Both the position numbers and the translations under genes were made by a program. Below the pieces are notes generated by a model, which was not told the origin of the DNA, searched no databases, and saw only the letters and a list, made by a program, of their open reading frames with translations. This document shows, one piece after another, positions 58,185 through 64,000 of a stretch of DNA of 64,000 nucleotides. Position 1 is the stretch's first letter; every line of letters begins with the position of its first letter. Origin of the DNA: Tricholoma matsutake (taxonomy: Eukaryota; Basidiomycota; Agaricomycetes; Agaricales; Tricholomataceae); contig AP026542.1 of the NCBI GenBank assembly GCA_026075535.2, positions 4,402,001 through 4,466,000 on the forward strand. Direction: 5' to 3'.

Positions 58185-59813
58185 CTAATCAATAACAATG
58201 GTATCTGACGGTAGTGACTGGCACCTTCCTTCCGAACGTCTTTTCTGCAGCCAAGTCCACCATTGTGGTGGCATTTTTTCCAGCGCAAACACATCGTCCT
58301 TCCAAGATTTATTGTAGGACATGATATCGAGAGCCAAGAATTTATCCGCCTTCGGCAAGCCCAGGTCTTTCTCGGTGCTTTCCTCCTTCGATTGCGCCAC
58401 CACTGTGAAGTCGTCTACTTCCATCGTATCATCCACCTGAGAAATCACCTGATAACTAGCATCGTTTATCCTTCGTCGCAATTCTGCAAGGATATCCACT
58501 CCGGCATTCCAATCGTCGACTGGACCTCTGAAGCCACCCCGCCGCCCCGGTTGGGGGCGCAGTGCCTCCGTGTGCCCTTTGCCGTAAATTATAACGTATC
58601 GCTCAAAAGATTCGCAGACCTTGTCCACCAACTCCAGCAGTTCGTCTGTTGAATCCACTGCCTCCACACCTGCCGGTCTCTGTACGGCCGTGAGAACAGC
58701 CCAGTCGACTTGTGGGTCCTTCAGCGCGATCTCAGCGAGCCGTTCCTCAAGGGTTGTGGGAATGTGGGGCACATTCTGCTGGTATCGATTACTCTTCCCC
58801 TGGGCAAGAAACTTGTTTTGCAGATCGCTGACAATTTTTAGCTGAAGTCTCCTCTGAATAGCGAGGAAGGTGTACGCGAGCGCGACACGATCATGCGTGG
58901 CAGAGATTGACTGTCGCATGCTGTCTGCATAGACCAATCTTCGAGACAGGCTTGTAATATCCCTCCGAAGGACCTTTTCAGGAGTATTTCGAAGAAAGCG
59001 CCAGATAAGGCTGGTGATCCTTTTATAATTCTTGTTGCTTATGATGAGCGGATTTGCAATGATTCGTTCAGGATACTGTCCCATCTGTCCCATCTTCCAA
59101 GCTAACTCGTTTCGATCACCAGGATAGTAATTTTGGATCCATTCGGGGAGTCGAAGACCGCGTGACGCGCCGACGGGGCGTCTCCGTCGAATGCGAAACA
59201 AAATCGCAGCCAATTCTTCCCATGTTTGCCCGGTCTCCTCGATACGGGCAATTAATAACAGTTGTAGCAAATAATCGCGCCAGTGTTTGTCCGTATCCTG
59301 TACGTCTGCAAGTGGGGCTTCCAACCACATACAACTTTCGATCATGATGGTAGGAACGAGCGGGATAAGTTCGGGAGCATGCTCAGGAAGAAGGCGAAGG
59401 ATGAATGCAACGGCTTGTTCGATATCAAGTCGCTGTCGACTCAGCATGATCGACTTCAGCACATGCATATCGATAGGTTTGACTATTTCGATCAAGTTGG
59501 CTCGAAGCCTGGCGAGAGAGCTGGATGCATTCATCGGCTGGGAGACGTAGGGAAGGGCTCTCTTCACAAATGCATTAGCAATAAACTCAGGAATCGTGCC
59601 CCAATCCCGATATGCGGGAAACATCTTGTCGTTGTGTCCTTTACGCTGTTTAGCTAGGTTCTTCAATGCCGAAGAGAGGCGTTGGTATTCGGCGGTAGCC
59701 ATGAGCAAGGTCCAGCCGCTAGGAATCTCGCCGGATCTGATGGTGCGAGCTCGTGGTTCGTCACCAAACCAAAGCATGCCAACCTGAGTCTGTAATGTAG
59801 GGACGAGCTCCAT
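58185..59813 (-). CDS. Unknown 542-aa single-exon protein
   Basis: I do not recognise this protein. The ATG at 59813 gives MELVPTLQTQVGMLWFGDEP; the longer frame above it begins at TTG. It is helical and soluble-looking, with MFPAYRDWGTIPEFIANAF, RLRANLIEIVKPIDMHVL, LLPEHAPELIPLVPTIMIES, WEELAAILFRIRRRRP, LRLPEWIQNYYPGDRNELAW, VLTAVQRPAGVEAVD and a Trp-rich end PPQWWTWLQKRR. No membrane segment or signal peptide is visible. It has no intron, unlike every other host gene here. A 73-codon frame just upstream (60144-59923, MMYASFDGLTPLQEIDHIL) also starts with ATG and could be a first exon. The long open frame is strong evidence that it is a gene. Confidence 0.7.
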   Translation of the reverse strand: MELVPTLQTQVGMLWFGDEPRARTIRSGEIPSGWTLLMATAEYQRLSSALKNLAKQRKGHNDKMFPAYRDWGTIPEFIANAFVKRALPYVSQPMNASSSLARLRANLIEIVKPIDMHVLKSIMLSRQRLDIEQAVAFILRLLPEHAPELIPLVPTIMIESCMWLEAPLADVQDTDKHWRDYLLQLLLIARIEETGQTWEELAAILFRIRRRRPVGASRGLRLPEWIQNYYPGDRNELAWKMGQMGQYPERIIANPLIISNKNYKRITSLIWRFLRNTPEKVLRRDITSLSRRLVYADSMRQSISATHDRVALAYTFLAIQRRLQLKIVSDLQNKFLAQGKSNRYQQNVPHIPTTLEERLAEIALKDPQVDWAVLTAVQRPAGVEAVDSTDELLELVDKVCESFERYVIIYGKGHTEALRPQPGRRGGFRGPVDDWNAGVDILAELRRRINDASYQVISQVDDTMEVDDFTVVAQSKEESTEKDLGLPKADKFLALDIMSYNKSWKDDVFALEKMPPQWWTWLQKRRSEGRCQSLPSDTIVID

Positions 59814-59922
59814 GACGGTTCTGGTTAGTACAATCAGCGTTGAGATCCTTAAATAATTGTGTGGAGGCCTGTGACTCAATGACTCACAGTCCGGATCCGG
59901 GTCAGAGACTTAGATACCAAAG

Positions 59923-60144
59923 TCATACATCATCAGTGACATACACAGCCTGGTCGCATGGAAGGTTCGCTTGCATGAGTCCGGAGCCGATCCCATAGTG
60001 TATTGGAGCGCACGCCACACCATACATTTCATTTGACTTATCGATATGGTTCCAGTCCCCTGAATTGATTTTGCGCGCGGGGACGATTAATATATGGTCA
60101 ATTTCTTGAAGCGGTGTCAAACCATCGAAGCTAGCATACATCAT
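59923..60144 (-). CDS. Short ORF upstream of the 542-aa gene, possibly its first exon
   Basis: The ATG at 60144 opens MMYASFDGLTPLQEIDHIL, followed by VPARKINSGDWNHIDKSNEM and YGVACAPIHYGIGSGLMQA, ending QAVYVTDDV. Donor-like GTATGT and GTATGA words occur near its end, and CCAG acceptors precede the downstream ATG, but I could not find a join that is clearly right. Product unknown. Confidence 0.35.
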   Translation of the reverse strand: MMYASFDGLTPLQEIDHILIVPARKINSGDWNHIDKSNEMYGVACAPIHYGIGSGLMQANLPCDQAVYVTDDV

Positions 60145-60840
60145 CGGTAGACAGGGACTTGCAATTGGAGTCCATCGGAGCCGGGAGGAGGAGCTCGACT
60201 GACTGTCAGGTGATCTTCGGATCGATTTGCTTCGTCATCAGTTTACGAAAAGTTTGGCACCTTATATAGACAGACCTTTCATGATAGTTACGACAGGCGG
60301 TTACACGTCTAAGTACGGTTAACGAGGACTTGCGACCGTCGTCTCACCTTCGTCGTCTTATCATAACGGGTTTTGTATATGTAGAACCTTTTTTTTTAAA
60401 TTTATCTTATATACAGGTATGTTACATCTTATAATTATCTGTTATAACCACTAAATCCAAGTCATTCTAGTGATGAACTGGCAATGGGGCTAGCTCTTCT
60501 ATGATCTTACTGTCTCCCAGCTGTCAAGCGCAACCGCCCCAGCTTCCAGTTCCGCCAAACAACTAACCCACCCTTTTCCTCACACATACACGTCCCTACA
60601 CCTCCAACCTACCAACTCCCACCACGAGCGCAGACAAAGACATCGTTACCTCTCTCATGCTTGATTTAGACTGGGTCATCGTTTGGCTCGCGGGTTTGCA
60701 TACCTACGTCTGCAACACGCGTACTAGTGTCCTTGCACGCACGCTTATGGGACACGGAGCGGGTATCTGGGCATGTATTTGGTTAATCGGGGTGGAGAGC
60801 AAAAGGACGATGAATCTGAGGGGGGGATGGACCAGTCAGT
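60145..60840. other. Interval without a supported gene
   Basis: AT-rich then C-rich sequence; the 66-codon frame at 60657-60857 has no motif and overlaps the ankyrin pseudogene. Confidence 0.3.
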
Positions 60841-63800
60841 CTATACAGCCCCGTTAGAGTTTGGGAGGCCGATGTCGACATCATCATGTGCTAGTAACAG
60901 TCTCACCGCTTGCTCGTGCCATTCCTCGGCTACTAAAGAGAGTGGTGTTCGACCATTCTTGTTCTTTGAGTTCACATCAACGTCATCCCGTGCCAGTGAA
61001 AATTTTACCACTGCTGCGTGCCCTTTCTCAGCTGCCAGAGATAGTGGTGTCTGGCCAGTTGTGTCCTGCAAGTTCACGTCGTGTCGTTATGCGCTAGCAG
61101 CAATTTCGCCACTTGCTTGTGCCCTCTCTCGGCTAAATAGAGTGATGTCTGGCCATTTGCGTTCTTAGAGTTTACATCAACGTTATCTCGTGCCAGTAAC
61201 AGTTTCACCACTGCCTTGTGCCCGTTCCTGGCTGCGAAACAGAGTGATGTCTATCTGTGTTCTTCAAGTTGACATCGATGTTATCACACGCTAGCAGCAG
61301 TTTCACCACTTGCTTGTGTCCGCCCTCGGTTGCTAAAGAGAATGATGTTGCTCCATCTTTTCCCTTTGCATTTACATCGACATCAACCCAAGACAGTAGT
61401 AACAGTTTTGCTGCTGCCTTGTTTCCCCACCTTGTAGCCAAACAGAGCAACTCTGCTTTATTTCCGATTCAGTACCTTCACCACTTTTTCGTGCCATCCC
61501 TGAGTTGCGAGCCAAAATGGTGTTGTTGTCATGTCATATCTTCCGATCGAGTTAAAGTTAATATCACCCCGTGTGAGCAGCAGCTTCACCAAAGTCTCGG
61601 ACCCATGCCAGGCTGCCCAAGAAAGAGCAGACATTCTCGTCCTCCGCATTCACATTGATATCGTCCCGCGTTAATAGAATCTTCACCATCTCCTCATGCC
61701 TTTGATTGGCTGCATAAAGTAACTCTGCCCTATGAACTCCTGTGCCTGAGTTTAGCAGCTTCATCACTTCCTCGTGCCGTCCCTCAACTGCCAAAAGCAA
61801 TGGGGTACTGCAATGCGCTCCATACAAGTTCACGTCAATGTCGCCCCGTGCCAGTAGCAGCTTTACTACTTCCTTGTGCCCATTCTTGACTGCCCAACAC
61901 AACGGCGTATCACCAATAATTCCTGTCGCCCCCACATTGACTGTGACGCGCCAATGGCGACTCTCCCAGAGTCTCCTGGCCCATCTCGGCTGCCACCACA
62001 ATGGTGTTCTGGCGTCCTGGGCTCATGTGTCTGTCGTTACCATGTCCAAAGCATCTGTGAGGACTTACAGCACCCAACTTCAAGCATAACGCGTAACCGT
62101 CCTGTTCACGTTGGAAGAGTGAGGACACATGCGCTTCAACAGAGAAAATTGTTGAGCATAGCTACTTGACCGACACATGAAAAATTCGAATATTTTATCC
62201 TACAATCATTTCCTACGGTCCACGCGCATGATTACCCCCAGTATCGGGCAGCATATTTTAGCAGAGCATTGGATCTCAACAGGGATCTGAGTTCTTCATA
62301 ATGATCCTAATAGCCCCTCCTGAACGCGTCGAACGAGAGGTATGTGATGCACGTCTCTGTGATGCATGCCTGAGCATTGGAAAATCGGCTCTCGCGAATA
62401 TTTTCGAAATACTGCTGCGCTGTGTAGTCTGCAAACAATAAGCAGATATACCCAAGAATGTATTTCTTATGAATGAGACGAACAGTGGTGCTTTCTTTAT
62501 CCACGACGCACATATATCGTTTCAGGCACTAGATCGTCGGGCTCTATCTGGTCATCCCAGGCTGCACCCCTATGGCATATTGAAGCTCTTTGAGAGATAA
62601 TGGTCGACAAGCATGAATTAACCAGGAGAAGACTCGTTTGGCTAGATCCTTGTGGCTCTCAGGCTGCCCCTCGATCCTTTTCATAGTCTTTTCGTAGGCG
62701 CCATCTGTCGGCATATTGCCAAGGATTTTGCGAACGGCCGAACGGGTCTGCGCGATCGCAAGTAAATTCATATGTAGTGGTGCCAATAAGAATCTCCACG
62801 GAATGTCAAAAAGAATGTTATATCAGACAACACCGCTCACTTACATTCCTCTGGTGCTCTCCATTATTTTCTTGACCATCTCTTCTTGCATCATTCGATC
62901 TCCGTCTATATGCGTTGCTAAGAATTCCTCGCGAGCCTCGATTCGTTTTTCGATGTACATCCGTACATCCTGATGGCTTGCAAGAATATCCAAACGTCTA
63001 GTGCTGAATCCATCGACTCAGAAGTATTGTGCAATTCGTTCAATCTCTTGAGAAGTGACCAACAAGCTGACGGTGCTGGTTAGGGATCGAAACACAACCA
63101 GCAATTGAGACATGGTAGTGGCAGAACACTCGTCTAGGGCATCGACAACAAGGAACACCCGAAGAATGTCGAGATTTGAGATTTTGGCGCCTGTAAAGAC
63201 TCATTGTATATGGGTCGAGTGTTTTGCTCGATGTGCTTCTTGTAAAGCAATTCTTTGACAGTCGTAGAGTGATCTTGGACTAGCTGTTTCAACAGACTTG
63301 CGACGAGGTTGGAGACCGACTGCTCAGTCTGTTCTTTGTAGTTGCAGTAGACGTATGCTATTGCGATTTTTTTCCCTTCCCGTAATTTGTTCGGAGATGG
63401 TTTACTATAGGTGATATCATCAGTATCTGATTATTTTACAATGATGAAGCTCAGACGTGAGGACGGTCTTTCCAGACCCAGCTGTTTGATGTTCAGCAGT
63501 CAGCGAGAATTTTTTGAGCCTGATCTCACGTATTCCTGAACACCATAAGGTTCCAAATGCCCCAGCGAGCCAGTCCTTGAAATAAACGGCATCAAGGAGC
63601 CTCCAGGTTCATGTTTCGCGCTGGTATAGTTTGAAGTCGAGACAGTCTTCAACTTTTTCGTCTTGATCTTATGAGCACATTAGTGAGATGAATAGTAATA
63701 TTGTAGCTATAGTAAGAAGTTGTCTGTACGTACCAGATATTATGTTAGTAATGTTATACTGGTCGCGGCCAGTATATATATTATTGAAAATGCTGTGGAT

Positions 63801-63872
63801 AGCATTGTAATGTGGAAACTCGTTATCCTGTCGTGTTTGCTGGTGAGTAATTGGGGAGATGCGGATTGTCAA
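60841..63872 (-). pseudogene. NACHT-ankyrin NLR-type STAND protein, degraded
   Basis: Fungal NACHT-ankyrin proteins are NLR-like signalling ATPases thought to act in non-self recognition. Reading leftwards: a short N-terminal segment with FNNIYTGRDQYNITNI (the RDQYN-type motif common before mushroom NACHT domains); LLDAVYFKDWLAGAFGTLWCSGI joined by a short intron to PGSGKTVLTSEL (Walker A); VRMYIEKRIEAREEFLATHI; MPTDGAYEKTMKRIEGQPES with FSWLIHACRPLSLKELQYAIG; then a degraded winged-helix part (VRLIHKKYILGYIC). At least seven ankyrin units follow, such as DTPLCWAVKNGHKEVVKLLLA and QTPLSLAAEKGHAAVVKF. Stops (for example TGA before TWRLLDAVYF) and frame changes interrupt it throughout. Confidence 0.82.
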
Positions 63873-64000
63873 TCTTCGTCATCTGGCAAAAGGCAATTAT
63901 GAGCAGGGCGAAGATCTCGAGGAGTCGACGAGGACGGAACCCATTCTGAATCCAGTATAGTCACAATCTGTGTAGACACTACTTATTGGGGAGCTTGCTC

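Overview
The window looks like nuclear DNA of a filamentous basidiomycete, most likely an Agaricomycete; I cannot name the species. The evidence is the gene structure (many 46-70 nt GT-AG introns; wherever I resolved every exon the coding length is divisible by three), the gene families (vacuolar M28 protease, GH81 glucanase, CHY-finger protein, DH-BAR-SH3 RhoGEF, a berberine-bridge-type FAD oxidase, a NACHT-ankyrin NLR) and the transposons (Plavaka, Ngaro-type tyrosine-recombinase retroelement, copia, chromovirus remnant, hAT and CACTA derivatives). No bacterial, plasmid, CRISPR or rRNA feature is visible.

Left gene block (1-10,103): a BRCT-repeat scaffold of the Rtt107/Brc1 type runs off the left edge on the minus strand. 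It is divergent from an M28 vacuolar membrane protease, and the shared promoter plus both gene starts are tandemly duplicated. A 122-aa CHY zinc-finger (Hot13-like) gene and a secreted GH81 endo-beta-1,3-glucanase follow on the minus strand.

Transposon-rich block (about 10.1-41.6 kb): a decayed Plavaka DNA transposon with a divergent companion ORF; an acidic-repeat ORF next to two polypurine-tract/LTR-like junctions; a dead Ty1/copia element (19,956-25,800) with intact LTRs, a CCTAA target duplication and a nested 371-bp hAT foldback MITE (8-bp duplication); a chromovirus chromodomain stub; a GC-rich hAT-like element; a 730-bp CACTA-type MITE (TAA duplication); and a 5.7-kb Ngaro-type element with split direct repeats A1-ORFs-B1-A2-B2. 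Two apparent host genes sit among these: a multi-pass membrane protein (27.5-29.6 kb) and a small Yar1-like ankyrin protein (30.5-31.1 kb). A tRNA-Ala(AGC) with a short intron lies at 40,480.

Right gene block (41.6-60.1 kb): a broken PLC-like phosphodiesterase with an N-terminal propeller-like region; a 12-13 exon Golgi Ca2+/Mn2+ ATPase (PMR1 type); a DH-BAR-SH3 RhoGEF; an FAD oxidase; and a 542-aa single-exon protein I do not recognise. The right end (60.8-63.9 kb) is a decayed NACHT-ankyrin NLR-type gene.

The genes do not form a pathway; this is a core-gene neighbourhood invaded by nested transposons. The most informative signals are the architecture of the Ngaro element and the lopsided CpG decay between its repeat copies.
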